Shown: one piece after another, positions 1 through 6,153 of the stretch
Numbering within the stretch: position 1 is the first letter of the stretch
How the letters are laid out: every line of letters starts with the position of its first letter
Source of the DNA: Dehalococcoidales bacterium
GTDB taxonomy: Bacteria; Chloroflexota; Dehalococcoidia; Dehalococcoidales; Fen-1064
Direction: 5' to 3'
Length of the DNA: 7,348 nt
NCBI GenBank assembly: GCA_028713395.1
Contig: JAQTOJ010000099.1
Coordinates: 1 to 7,348 of the forward strand
Position numbers and translations under genes: made by a program
The notes under the pieces: generated by a model
What the model was told of the DNA's origin: nothing
The model's database searches: none
Seen by the model: only the letters and a program-made list of their open reading frames with translations

Positions 1-2
1 AA

Positions 3-788
3 CAAATCAAAAACGTATTCAAGCAAAACCTTTCCTACCGCACCGACTATATATTGAATATCATCAACTCTTTACTATGGTTGATAGTGAATGTGTATAT
101 CTGGCAAGCGTTAATGGGTGCGAAAGGCGGGGTATCAACATCCGCGGGTACTATTTCTTTTCAACAGATGGTGACATATACAGTGATCAGCTCGGTGATC
201 TCCGCCGTGATCGGAAATAACATCACCAACATTATTGATGAACGGATACGCAGCGGCGATATTGCCATGGATTTGGTGAAACCCGTCAGCTTTCAGGGAT
301 TGATGTTTTCCAGCAACATCGGAGAAACTATTTTCCGTCTGGCTTTTCGTACCTTGCCAGTCCTGATTATCGGCTTCGCGCTGTATCATATCAGCCTGCC
401 GACCATGAGTAATTTTTTGTTTTTCTGCGTCTCTTTAGCGGGCAGTGTATTGATGTACTTCATCTTTAGGTTCATTATCGCACTGGTGGCTTTCTGGTAC
501 CCGGCGCCCACCTGGCACTGGGTATGGATACTGGATCTGGCCATCGATATCTTCGCCGGCGCGTTTATACCTTTATGGTTCTTCCCCAGCGCGATTGTGA
601 AGTTTGCTGATTTCCTGCCGTTCAAACTGATATATTATGTTCCCATTTCAATCTATCTCGGCAGATACGAAATACATGAAATCCCTTTACTGATTCTGCA
701 ACAGATTATGTGGCTGGCGGTGTTATATGGCGGCATGGCTTTGATGTGGAAGCAGGCGGTGCGGAAATTGACGATTCAGGGAGGATAA
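3..788 (+). CDS. ABC-2 type transporter permease subunit, 5'-truncated
   Basis: Integral membrane subunit of an ABC-2 family (export-type) transporter in the cytoplasmic membrane, of the group usually paired with a second permease and a separate ATPase (COG4587/COG3694-like; recognised from sequence wording). The reading frame is open to the left edge, and residues before the TTG at 54 (FKQNLSYRTDYILNIINSL) look like the normal N-terminus of this family, so the true start probably lies a few codons outside the window. About six hydrophobic segments are visible, at roughly 66-120, 170-220, 330-395, 410-500, 525-590 and 675-750. The loop containing ERIRSGDIAMDLVKPVSFQ (near 238-295) is the cytoplasmic segment characteristic of the family. 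The stop at 786-788 directly abuts the start of the second permease, implying co-translation. The substrate cannot be told from sequence. The gene is visibly more AT-rich than priA, partly because it encodes many Phe and Ile residues. Confidence 0.88.
   Translation, partial: QIKNVFKQNLSYRTDYILNIINSLLWLIVNVYIWQALMGAKGGVSTSAGTISFQQMVTYTVISSVISAVIGNNITNIIDERIRSGDIAMDLVKPVSFQGLMFSSNIGETIFRLAFRTLPVLIIGFALYHISLPTMSNFLFFCVSLAGSVLMYFIFRFIIALVAFWYPAPTWHWVWILDLAIDIFAGAFIPLWFFPSAIVKFADFLPFKLIYYVPISIYLGRYEIHEIPLLILQQIMWLAVLYGGMALMWKQAVRKLTIQGG
778..784 (+). promoter_or_regulatory. Ribosome binding site of the second permease
   Basis: AGGGAGG lies inside the last codons of the upstream permease, four bases before the ATG at 789. 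A strong Shine-Dalgarno placed within the preceding gene, with stop and start codons touching, indicates translational coupling and equal production of the two subunits. It also fixes the start at 789. Confidence 0.75.
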
Positions 789-1589
789 ATGGAGTTACTA
801 AAATTATGTCTACGCCTTTCCAACACGTACCTGAAAGGCAGGCTGGAACACCGGATGCAGTTTATTATGGACCCGATGATGAACGTAATTTCTTACAGTA
901 TCAGTTTCTTCAGCATATGGATATTGGTCAGCAAATTCGGATCCATCGCCGGCTGGAATTTCTATGAAATCATGCTGCTTTTTAATATGAACCTTTTTGG
1001 TTATGGAGTCGCCGGATTCTTTTTCTACGTACCGATGGTATATCTGGGCAGGTCTATCCAAAGAGGTATATTTGATCACGTATTGCTGAAACCGATGAAT
1101 CCGTTGTTGTACCTGGTATGTTCCTCTACCAATAACACGCTGTTCGGGCATATTTTCCTTTCCTCGGTGGCGCTCATCTTTACCTTTGCGCACCTGGCGA
1201 TCGCGTGGTCTTTCGGCAAGGTGTTATTTTTACTTTTGGCTTTATTTGGTTCAATCACAATACACATCGCGTTTTTACTGATTGCCGGTTCTTTTAGTTT
1301 CTGGACAAGTTCGCCGAACTCGTTCCGGGATACAATTTTTCAAAACGCACGGTCGATTGTGCACTATCCCTTGAATATCTACGGGAAGATTTTCCAGGTG
1401 GTATTGACCTTCATAATACCGTTCGCTTTCGTGGGGTTTTACCCGGCACAATACTTGCTGGGAAAGGGACCGACACTTTTCCACCCGATACTGCAATACA
1501 GCGCACCGGTAGTGGGAGTGGGGATGTGTCTAGGGGCATACCAGTTCTGGAGGGCGGGCATCAACCATTATGAAAGCACCGGATCCTGA
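789..1589 (+). CDS. ABC-2 type transporter permease subunit (second of pair)
   Basis: Second membrane subunit of the same ABC-2 family transporter, 266 residues, the usual length for the COG3694-like group (ABC2_membrane_6 type). The start is supported by AGGGAGG at 778-784 and by the stop of the first permease immediately before it. Hydrophobic stretches suggest about six membrane segments: residues near 34-50, 58-85, 110-140, 143-170, 203-225 and 235-255. The loop RSIQRGIFDHVLLKPMNPLL (near 87-106) matches the equivalent SGDI..DLVKPV loop of the first subunit. The late segment containing HYPLNIYGKIFQ and PFAFVGFYPAQYLLGK is typical of this subfamily. The two permeases probably form a heterodimer energised by an ATPase encoded left of the window. 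Transport direction is probably outward by family. Substrate is unknown. No intrinsic terminator is seen directly after the stop. Confidence 0.88.
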   Translation: MELLKLCLRLSNTYLKGRLEHRMQFIMDPMMNVISYSISFFSIWILVSKFGSIAGWNFYEIMLLFNMNLFGYGVAGFFFYVPMVYLGRSIQRGIFDHVLLKPMNPLLYLVCSSTNNTLFGHIFLSSVALIFTFAHLAIAWSFGKVLFLLLALFGSITIHIAFLLIAGSFSFWTSSPNSFRDTIFQNARSIVHYPLNIYGKIFQVVLTFIIPFAFVGFYPAQYLLGKGPTLFHPILQYSAPVVGVGMCLGAYQFWRAGINHYESTGS

Positions 1590-1662
1590 AACGAAACAAA
1601 TAACCCATTCGGGAGTAATAAAACGAAGAGAGTGGCGTGTTTTCTAGACGGGGTTTATGTCA

Positions 1663-1712
1663 ACTCCCTCTGTATCTCCCCCTTCTAGGGGGAGAGGAGT
1701 GATGGGTACAGA
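1663..1712. repeat. GC-rich perfect hairpin with two alternative flanking inverted repeats
   Basis: TCTCCCCC (1675-1682) and GGGGGAGA (1688-1695) form a perfect 8-base-pair stem, nine with the T-A closing pair, around the loop TTCTA. Two further arm pairs compete to extend it: ACTCC (1663-1667) with GGAGT (1696-1700), and TCTGTA (1669-1674) with TACAGA (1707-1712). No T-run follows the stem on either strand, so it is not a standard intrinsic terminator. Clustered CTCCC/GGGAG palindromes are a familiar type of dispersed intergenic repeat in bacterial genomes. Whether this one is dispersed needs the rest of the genome. Confidence 0.6.
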
Positions 1713-1773
1713 CCGGATTCAATGGTAACAAAATAGACCGGACACCGTGTCCCTGTAGCAAGTATGGGAAGAC

Positions 1774-1929
1774 ATGGAGGAAGGACAGGGATGTGTGTCC
1801 ATAGCTCGTAGGAACAAAAGGAGAACCGGGATAAAAACTATTTCCTTTCACAGGCGTGAATGTGATAAAATAAAAGGTCGGTGCGAACGTAAAAACCACC
1901 AAATCTCAGGCCGGGACAGTATTATTTAA
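1774..1929 (+). CDS. Possible small basic ORF (51 codons) abutting trmD; doubtful
   Basis: I do not recognise this as a known protein. The frame starts at ATG 1774, four bases after GGGA (1766-1769), and ends with TAA at 1927-1929, the triplet immediately before the trmD ATG and in the same reading frame. The product would be 51 residues with about 14 Lys/Arg against 6 Asp/Glu, including the run ARRNKRRTG near residues 11-19, and no membrane segment. In favour are a fair Shine-Dalgarno and the exact stop/start junction, which could couple translation to trmD, whose own Shine-Dalgarno is poor. Against are its short length, no recognised family, and its location in a repeat-rich segment where chance ORFs are common. 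It is most likely non-coding or a leader ORF. Confidence 0.17.
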   Translation: MEEGQGCVSIARRNKRRTGIKTISFHRRECDKIKGRCERKNHQISGRDSII

Positions 1930-2649
1930 ATGCAGATTCATATCTTGACTCTTTTTCCAGAGATGTTCGCGGGGCCTTTCGGCGTGGGTCTATTCAAAAA
2001 AGCGGCGGAAAGCGGCCTGGTGACGCTGAATATCCGCAATATCCGGGATTACACCCACGATAAACACCATACCGTGGACGACGCGCCCTACGGCGGCGGC
2101 GCCGGCATGGTGATGAAACCGCAACCGATTTTTGAAGCGGTGGAAGCCTTAAAAGCGGAATTAGCCGCCCAAAATATAAATGAAGCGATACCGGTGATCT
2201 TACTTTCGCCCCGGGGGCGTAAATTCTGCCAACAGATGGCGGTGGAATTATCAAATAATGCCCACCTGATCCTGATCTGCGGCGAATATGAGGGAGTGGA
2301 CGAACGGGTGAGCGAACACCTGGTGACGGATGAAATCAGCATAGGGGATTATGTGTTGACCGGTGGTGAACTGGCGGCGATGGTGGTAGTGAACGCGGTA
2401 TCCCGATTAGTTCCGGGTTTCCTCGGCTCGGCGGAATCTTTAATTTCAGAATCGCACACGGGCGGTTTACTGGAATACCCGCAATACACACGCCCGCCGG
2501 TTTTCCGCGAATGGGCAGTGCCGGATGTTTTACTTTCCGGCAACCATGAACAAGTGAATAAATGGCGCCGTCAGCAAGCGGTTTTACACACTTTACAACG
2601 CCGTCCCGACCTGCTGGTGAACGCCGATGTTGATATTAAAGAAAAATAA
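1930..2649 (+). CDS. trmD: tRNA (guanine-N1-)-methyltransferase TrmD
   Basis: Cytoplasmic SPOUT-class enzyme that transfers methyl from S-adenosylmethionine to N1 of G37, next to the anticodon of tRNAs reading CNN codons, and so prevents +1 frameshifting. Its 239 residues match the family length. Visible signatures are DYTHDKHHTVDDAPYGGGAGMV (GGGAGM at residues 55-60), LSPRGRKF, GEYEGVDERV from 118, the knotted cofactor segment IGDYVLTGGEL at 138-148, GLLEYPQYTRP, and the C-terminal tRNA-binding portion LLSGNHEQVNKWRRQQ. R159 corresponds to the catalytic Arg154 of the Haemophilus enzyme. Residue 174 is Glu where that enzyme has the catalytic Asp169. The start is certain because an in-frame TAA lies directly before the ATG. 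The nearest upstream Shine-Dalgarno-like sequence, GGGA at 1913-1916, is 13 bases away and weak. It is first in the trmD-rplS-priA-def cluster. The usual rpsP and rimM neighbours are absent. Confidence 0.97.
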   Translation: MQIHILTLFPEMFAGPFGVGLFKKAAESGLVTLNIRNIRDYTHDKHHTVDDAPYGGGAGMVMKPQPIFEAVEALKAELAAQNINEAIPVILLSPRGRKFCQQMAVELSNNAHLILICGEYEGVDERVSEHLVTDEISIGDYVLTGGELAAMVVVNAVSRLVPGFLGSAESLISESHTGGLLEYPQYTRPPVFREWAVPDVLLSGNHEQVNKWRRQQAVLHTLQRRPDLLVNADVDIKEK

Positions 2650-2681
2650 ATGTTAACCTAGAGGGAGAGACCTCGGTAGAC

Positions 2682-2686
2682 AGGAG
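2682..2686 (+). promoter_or_regulatory. Ribosome binding site of rplS
   Basis: AGGAG sits nine bases before the ATG at 2696 and 15 bases before the alternative in-frame ATG at 2702, so it favours the upstream start. The trmD-rplS gap also contains a short inverted repeat, GAGG (2661-2664) with CCTC (2671-2674), just upstream. It is too weak to call a terminator. Confidence 0.7.
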
Positions 2687-2695
2687 TAAACAGAA

Positions 2696-3130
2696 ATGAA
2701 AATGGCTGACCTGGTTAATGCCAAGCCAAAAAGCAAAATGCCCGTCATGACCCCGGGCGATACCGTCAAGGTAAATTTGAAGGTCATTGAAGGCGATAAA
2801 GAACGCGTCCAGGCGTATCAGGGCGTCGTCATCCGCATCCGCAAGGGTGATGCCGGCGGCACGTTCACCGTGCGCCGCGTGGCTTATGGCGTGGGTATCG
2901 AACGCACCTTCCCGGTCGCTTCTCCGCTGATTGAAAAATTACAGATCGTGCGCCATGGTAAAGTCCGCCGCGCCAAACTGTATTACCTGCGTGGGTTGAG
3001 CGCCAAGAAGGCCCGCATCAAGGAAAAGAGATTACCGAAGGGCGCCACCGAAGAATTGATGCCCACCTCGGAAGCTGAACCCGTAATTGAAACGGTAGCC
3101 GCGCCTGCTGCTGCCGAAACCAAGGAATAA
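2696..3130 (+). CDS. rplS: 50S ribosomal protein L19
   Basis: Structural protein of the large ribosomal subunit, located at the interface with the 30S subunit. Residues about 18-112 carry the whole L19 domain: PGDTVKVNLKVIEGDKERVQ, YQGVVIRIRKG, TFTVRRVAYGVGIERTFP, SPLIEKLQIVRHGKVRRAKLYY and LRGLSAKKARIKEKR. The family is usually about 115 residues. This protein has 144 because of a 32-residue C-terminal tail rich in Glu, Ala, Pro and Thr that lacks the basic character of the core. The AGGAG at 2682-2686 selects ATG 2696 over ATG 2702, and an in-frame TAA at 2687-2689 rules out earlier starts. The neighbour trmD is a very common partner of rplS across bacteria. The stop lies 21 bases before priA. 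Confidence 0.97.
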   Translation: MKMADLVNAKPKSKMPVMTPGDTVKVNLKVIEGDKERVQAYQGVVIRIRKGDAGGTFTVRRVAYGVGIERTFPVASPLIEKLQIVRHGKVRRAKLYYLRGLSAKKARIKEKRLPKGATEELMPTSEAEPVIETVAAPAAAETKE

Positions 3131-3151
3131 ATTGCACTAACGGAGTAAAGG

Positions 3152-5587
3152 ATGGGGTACGCTGAGGTCTGTGTGAACGCGCCGACGGCGCAGATGCGCA
3201 CCTTCAGCTACTCTATCCCTCCTCAATATCAAATCCAGCCCGGTCAAGCCGTCTGGGTGCCGTTCGGGCAAAGACTCTTGCAGGGCATCGTTTTCGAACT
3301 GACAGCAACACCCGCCGTAGAACAGACCCGCGATATTGCCGGGATCATTGCAGATAACCCACTTTTATCGCCCGCGCAGCTTGCTCTCGCCCGTTGGCTT
3401 TCCGATTATTACTTGTCGCCCCTCTTCAACGCCGTGGCTTTGATGCTGCCGCCGGCCTTCGAACGCCGCGTGCGGACCTACCTGGAACCAGAGAACACCG
3501 ACCGCGATCTATCTTCCCTAAATGAAACACAGCAGCAAATACTGCATTTATTATCAGAACAAAAACGGATCGGGTTGAAGGAACTGGAAAAAGAACTGGG
3601 TAAACGCAAAACCCAGACCGCCGTGGGTTTCCTGGTGAACCTGGGTCTAGTCAAACGCACCTACGAACTGGAAAAGGTGAAGGTCAAATCCAAAACGGTA
3701 GTAGTGTTAAGGCTGGCGGTCCCGCCGGAAGAAGTCCCTGACATCCTGCAACGGCAAATCAGCCCACGTGCGGTGAAACAACGCCGCTTACTGGCATTCC
3801 TCACGGAACAAGCCGTTTCCGTGCCTCTGACGTCAGCTCGGGAAAAAACCGGCTGCGATGCGTTGACCGTGAACACCCTGATCAAGAAAGGGTTGATCAG
3901 TAAGGAGACGGTCGAAGTGCGACGCGAGCCACCGGAGCTGCGCCCCGCGAAAACATCTCAACCATTTTTACTGACGCCCGCGCAGCAAGCGGTATTTGAA
4001 CCCATTAGCCGCGAAATCAAGGAATCGATTGAAAAACCGGGCAAAGGCAAGGTTTTTCTTTTACACGGGGTGACGGGTAGCGGCAAAACGGAGATATATT
4101 TACGCGCCCTGGCTGAAGCCATTCAGCGTCATAAAAAAGGGATCGTGCTGGTGCCGGAAATATCGATGACACCACAGATCATCGAACGTTTCGTGGCGCG
4201 TTTTCCGGGGCGCGTGGCGCTGCTCCACAGTAAACTGACGCCCGGCGAACAGTACGACGAATGGCACCGGATAAAGAATGGCGAGGTGGATGTGGTCATT
4301 GGGCCGCGCAGCGCTTTGTTTGCGCCGCTGGCAGATACGGGCGTGATCATTATGGATGAAGAACACGAGTGGACGTATAAGCAGACCGAGCAATCCCCCC
4401 GTTACCACACGCGTGATGTGGCGGTGAAAATGAGCGAGCTGACCGGTTGTACGGTAGTTTTAGGCAGCGCCACGCCGGATGTGAGCACGTATTACCGCAC
4501 ACAAACCGGTGAATATCAGTTATTGACGCTTCCCGAACGCGTGACGCCGGTGGCGAACTCTCCCCTGCCGGAAGTAACCGTGATCGATATGAAACAAGAG
4601 CTTAAAGAAAACAACCGCAGTATTTTCAGCCGCGCGCTGGCGGACGGGATTACGAGCGCCCTGGCGCAAAACCGGCAGGTGATACTCTTTCTCAACCGGC
4701 GGGGCATGAACAGCTATGTGCAATGCCGCAACTGCGGCTTCACAATAAAATGCCGCCGCTGTGAGACCGCCATGACCTATCACCTGGATACGGCATCGCT
4801 GTTGTGCCACCGCTGCAATTATAAAATGCCCGTGCCGGTGGTTTGCCCGCGCTGCGCCAGCCACCGCATCCGTTTCCTGGGCATCGGCACGGAGAAGCTG
4901 GAGCAGGAAATAAAGACTGCCTTTCAGTCAGCTCGGGTTGTACGCTGGGATTCCGATACGACCAAGGGCAGGCACGAGCACCAGCGCATACTGGAACAGT
5001 TCCGGAAACATAAAGCCGATATTTTAATCGGCACGCAGATGGTGGCCAAGGGTCTGGATCTACCGCTGGTCACACTGGTAGGGGTAATCAATGCCGACCT
5101 GGGTCTGTATCTGCCGGATTTCCGCGCCGGTGAACGCACCTTCCAATTGTTGAGCCAGGTGGCGGGGCGCGCCGGGCGTGGCGCGAGCGGCGGACAGGCG
5201 ATCATCCAGACCTACAACCCGGAACACTATGCCATACAAGCGGCGGCGAAACATGATTATAACCTGTTTTATGAGCAGGAAATCGCTTTTAGAAAGCAAC
5301 TCCGGGAACCGCCTTTTACCCAACTGGTCAATCTCACTTTTGTGCACCCCAACGAACAACGCTGTGAAGACGAAACCCGGAAAATAGCCCAACAAATACT
5401 GGAAGAGCGAGACGCGCAAGGGATTGCCGGAATGGAACTGATAGGCCCGGCGCCCGCCTATATGAGCCGGGTGCGCGGACGCTACCGCTGGCAAATAATT
5501 CTCCGCGGCTACGACCTGCCGCCTTTCCTGAAAAAGTGCAACTTCGGGCAGGGGTGGGCGATAGATGTTGACCCTATCGGCATCTAG
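3152..5587 (+). CDS. priA: Replication restart helicase PriA (primosomal protein N')
   Basis: Superfamily 2 3'-5' DNA helicase that recognises stalled or collapsed forks and directs reloading of the replicative helicase. In order: the N-terminal 3'-DNA-binding domain (residues about 1-110, beginning YAEVCVNAPTAQMRTFSYSIP); a winged-helix region (about 125-250); Walker A GVTGSGKT at 306-313; motif II DEEH at 402-405, followed by EWTYKQ; motif III GSATP at 438-442; zinc-binding cysteines at 525, 528, 534, 537, 552, 555, 565 and 568; motif V GTQMVAKGLDLP at 627-638; motif VI QVAGRAGRG at 669-677; and a C-terminal domain. All eight zinc cysteines and the helicase motifs are intact. With 811 residues it is longer than the roughly 730-residue E. 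coli protein, mostly in the region before Walker A. GGAG at 3142-3145 and an in-frame TAA at 3146-3148 fix the start. It is followed after 26 bases by def, a very common pairing. Confidence 0.97.
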   Translation: MGYAEVCVNAPTAQMRTFSYSIPPQYQIQPGQAVWVPFGQRLLQGIVFELTATPAVEQTRDIAGIIADNPLLSPAQLALARWLSDYYLSPLFNAVALMLPPAFERRVRTYLEPENTDRDLSSLNETQQQILHLLSEQKRIGLKELEKELGKRKTQTAVGFLVNLGLVKRTYELEKVKVKSKTVVVLRLAVPPEEVPDILQRQISPRAVKQRRLLAFLTEQAVSVPLTSAREKTGCDALTVNTLIKKGLISKETVEVRREPPELRPAKTSQPFLLTPAQQAVFEPISREIKESIEKPGKGKVFLLHGVTGSGKTEIYLRALAEAIQRHKKGIVLVPEISMTPQIIERFVARFPGRVALLHSKLTPGEQYDEWHRIKNGEVDVVIGPRSALFAPLADTGVIIMDEEHEWTYKQTEQSPRYHTRDVAVKMSELTGCTVVLGSATPDVSTYYRTQTGEYQLLTLPERVTPVANSPLPEVTVIDMKQELKENNRSIFSRALADGITSALAQNRQVILFLNRRGMNSYVQCRNCGFTIKCRRCETAMTYHLDTASLLCHRCNYKMPVPVVCPRCASHRIRFLGIGTEKLEQEIKTAFQSARVVRWDSDTTKGRHEHQRILEQFRKHKADILIGTQMVAKGLDLPLVTLVGVINADLGLYLPDFRAGERTFQLLSQVAGRAGRGASGGQAIIQTYNPEHYAIQAAAKHDYNLFYEQEIAFRKQLREPPFTQLVNLTFVHPNEQRCEDETRKIAQQILEERDAQGIAGMELIGPAPAYMSRVRGRYRWQIILRGYDLPPFLKKCNFGQGWAIDVDPIGI

Positions 5588-5613
5588 GTCTTACTATTAT
5601 ATAGAGAGAAATT

Positions 5614-6132
5614 ATGGCAATCAAGAAAATCGTTACTGTGCCCGACCCCATCCTGCGCAAGCATGCTAAAAAGGTCACAGCCTTTGATAAGGACTTGCAG
5701 CGATTGGTCAACGATATGATGCAGACGCTGCATGACGCCAGCGGCGCCGGTTTAGCCGCGCCCCAGATCGGTGTTTCGCAACGGATCATTGTGCTGAGTA
5801 TCAATGAAAACCAATGCACCACCGAACTCGCCATCATCAACCCGGAGGTTGTGAAACGAAAGGGTGAACGGGTTTGCAAAGAGGGTTGCCTCAGCATCCC
5901 CGGGTATATCGGCGAGATCAAACGCTCGGCTGAAGTCAAGGTCAAAGGTTGCGATGTTTACGGCAAAGAGATCAAGATCAAAGGCCAAGGCTTCCTGGGG
6001 CAAGCGCTGGAACATGAAATAGACCACCTCAACGGTGTGCTCTATGTCGATCACCTGGAAAGCCAGGATAAGCTCAAACGGCTGGAACCCGAGTCTGAAG
6101 AAGACGCAGAAGAAGAAACCAGCGAAGAGTAA
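5614..6132 (+). CDS. def: Peptide deformylase
   Basis: Metallohydrolase, normally using ferrous iron, that removes the formyl group from the N-terminal methionine of nascent proteins at the ribosome exit. All three family motifs are present: GAGLAAPQ at 44-51 (with Gln51), EGCLSIPG at 90-97 (metal ligand Cys92) and QALEHEIDHLNG at 130-141 (metal ligands His134 and His138, catalytic Glu135). The protein is therefore predicted to be active. Length is 172 residues, including a C-terminal tail of about 15 residues made almost entirely of Glu, Asp and Ser after KRLEPE. An in-frame TAG at 5602-5604 makes ATG 5614 the first possible start. The purine-rich AGAGAGAA at 5603-5610 is a modest ribosome binding site. 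The gene is last of the cluster. fmt, its frequent downstream partner, is not here, and the next gene is convergent after 21 bases. Confidence 0.97.
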   Translation: MAIKKIVTVPDPILRKHAKKVTAFDKDLQRLVNDMMQTLHDASGAGLAAPQIGVSQRIIVLSINENQCTTELAIINPEVVKRKGERVCKEGCLSIPGYIGEIKRSAEVKVKGCDVYGKEIKIKGQGFLGQALEHEIDHLNGVLYVDHLESQDKLKRLEPESEEDAEEETSEE

Positions 6133-6153
6133 ACAGGAGTTTTGTTCCGGTGA

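Larger units (their letters stand above)
1590..1929. other. 340-base intergenic region upstream of trmD
   Basis: No confident gene lies here. It should contain the end of the permease transcript and the promoter of the trmD operon, but no canonical TTGACA/TATAAT pair is obvious on the + strand. Weak -10-like candidates are TGTGATAAA at 1861-1869 (an extended -10 form) and TATTAT at 1920-1925, neither with a good -35. The segment contains a perfect hairpin (1675-1695), the 8-base direct repeat AGACCGGA at 1710-1717 and 1735-1742, the near-palindrome GGACACCGTGTCC at 1740-1752, a complementary pair TCCCTGT (1750-1756) and ACAGGGA (1785-1791), and a basic small ORF (1774-1929). The density of short repeats suggests either a structured leader or the remnant of a dispersed repeat. 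Neither can be decided from this window. Confidence 0.6.

Noticed and set aside
54..56. TTG as the start of the first permease
   Set aside because: The frame is open to the window edge, and the upstream residues fit the family N-terminus, so this is an internal Leu codon.
1658..1663. TTGACA on the - strand as a promoter -35 box
   Set aside because: No acceptable -10 box lies 16-18 bases further along the - strand, and it would fire toward the 3' end of the permease gene.
1675..1695. Intrinsic terminator for the permease operon
   Set aside because: The stem is strong, but GATGGG follows closely on the + strand and no T-run occurs on either strand.
1660..1902. 80-codon ORF on the - strand in the intergenic region
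   Set aside because: It reads through the hairpin and repeats, has no recognisable family, no evident ribosome binding site and unusual composition (many Pro, Ser, Phe and His). It is probably a chance ORF.
1700..1930. Degraded insertion sequence
   Set aside because: Short repeats are suggestive, but no transposase fragment, clear terminal inverted repeat pair or target duplication could be identified.
4520..4864. 114-codon - strand ORF within priA
   Set aside because: It lies antisense to the intact zinc-binding region of PriA, has no family resemblance, and is explained by the high GC content of priA.
5060..5494. 144-codon - strand ORF within priA
   Set aside because: It overlaps the conserved helicase motifs V and VI on the opposite strand. 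It is a shadow of the priA codon pattern.
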